From contig NZ_QWEG01000005.1 in NCBI RefSeq assembly GCF_003515685.1, positions 124,001-188,000 on the forward strand: a DNA stretch of 64,000 nt. Direction: 5' to 3'. The DNA is from Neobacillus notoginsengisoli. Lineage in GTDB: Bacteria > Bacillota > Bacilli > Bacillales > Cytobacillaceae. The notes beneath the pieces are model-generated. The model was not told the origin of the DNA. It was given only the letters and a program-made list of their open reading frames with translations, and made no database searches. Positions 63,948-64,000 of this stretch are shown one piece after another. Made by a program: the position numbers and the translations under genes. The first letter of the stretch is position 1; each line of letters opens with the position of its first letter.

Positions 63948-63979
63948 TATAGTTCAAGTAGAGAGGAAGGGTCGTTAGA

Positions 63980-64000
63980 ATGGGATTGGATTTTAGTCAA
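63980..64000 (+). CDS. artQ: start of amino acid ABC transporter permease (3'-truncated by window)
   Basis: ATG 63980 follows GAGAGGAAGG. Only seven codons (MGLDFSQ) are in the window. The identity is inferred from operon order after artP and similarity to the start of YqiY. Confidence 0.55.

Noticed and set aside
1-64000. tRNA or rRNA genes, T-box or other known riboswitches
   Set aside because: No T-loop, anticodon-arm, T-box or riboswitch consensus was found on reading; a cobalamin riboswitch for nrdJ, if any, would lie left of the window.

Overview
The window is a chromosomal segment of a spore-forming Bacillaceae species (Bacillus, Mesobacillus or Neobacillus type; the genus is an inference). 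The evidence is the sporulation gene content (splB, spoIIIAA-AH, spoIVB, spo0A), strong AGGAGG-type ribosome binding sites, and a gene order that largely follows the yqhO-to-artP part of the B. subtilis map as I remember it.

Layout. (1) 1-4374: an adenosylcobalamin-dependent ribonucleotide reductase gene (nrdJ), open at the left edge and cut by three group I introns. The first intron carries a LAGLIDADG endonuclease gene, and the second exon is only 30 nt. (2) 4496-12429: a KtrB/KtrD-type potassium channel subunit, spore photoproduct lyase, then the conserved yqhO-yqhP-yqhQ-yqhR-aroQ-pepP-efp block. (3) 12537-24133: an accessory block lying between efp and spoIIIAA, which are near neighbours in B. 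subtilis. It holds an orphan NarL-type response regulator, a dihaem cytochrome c, a rhodanese lipoprotein and a complete System I cytochrome c maturation operon (ccmE-F-H-I-A-B-C-D-G). Two membrane-anchored proteins that I do not recognise are embedded in that operon. Bacillus relatives normally use System II (ResB/ResC), so this is unexpected. (4) 24244-29497: the complete spoIIIA operon behind a near-consensus sigma-E promoter. (5) 29533-44352: a dispersed intergenic repeat, accBC, yqhY, nusB, folD, xseAB, ispA, dxs, tlyA, argR, recN, spoIVB and spo0A. (6) 44343-60684: yqzF, then a sigma-54/BkdR-controlled branched-chain amino acid oxidation cluster (ptb, bcd, buk, lpdV, bkdAA, bkdAB, bkdB), followed by methylmalonyl-CoA mutase (mutA, mutB) and its chaperone meaB. 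A second copy of the dispersed repeat sits inside the bkd cluster. (7) 60760-64000: a NERD-domain gene of low GC, a seven-unit tandem hairpin repeat, brxB, artP and the first codons of artQ.

How the parts connect. Leucine, isoleucine and valine are deaminated (Bcd) and oxidised by the BKD complex to acyl-CoAs, and Ptb and Buk can convert these to acids with ATP gain. Propionyl-CoA from isoleucine and valine can enter the TCA cycle through the B12-dependent mutase. Both NrdJ and the mutase need adenosylcobalamin. The ccm operon, the cytochrome c gene and the response regulator share upstream sequence motifs that look like redox-regulator sites. AhrC (argR) is encoded here, and candidate ARG boxes lie in front of artP.

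The two most unusual elements are the triple-intron nrdJ and the Gram-positive System I ccm operon with its unrecognised membrane partners.
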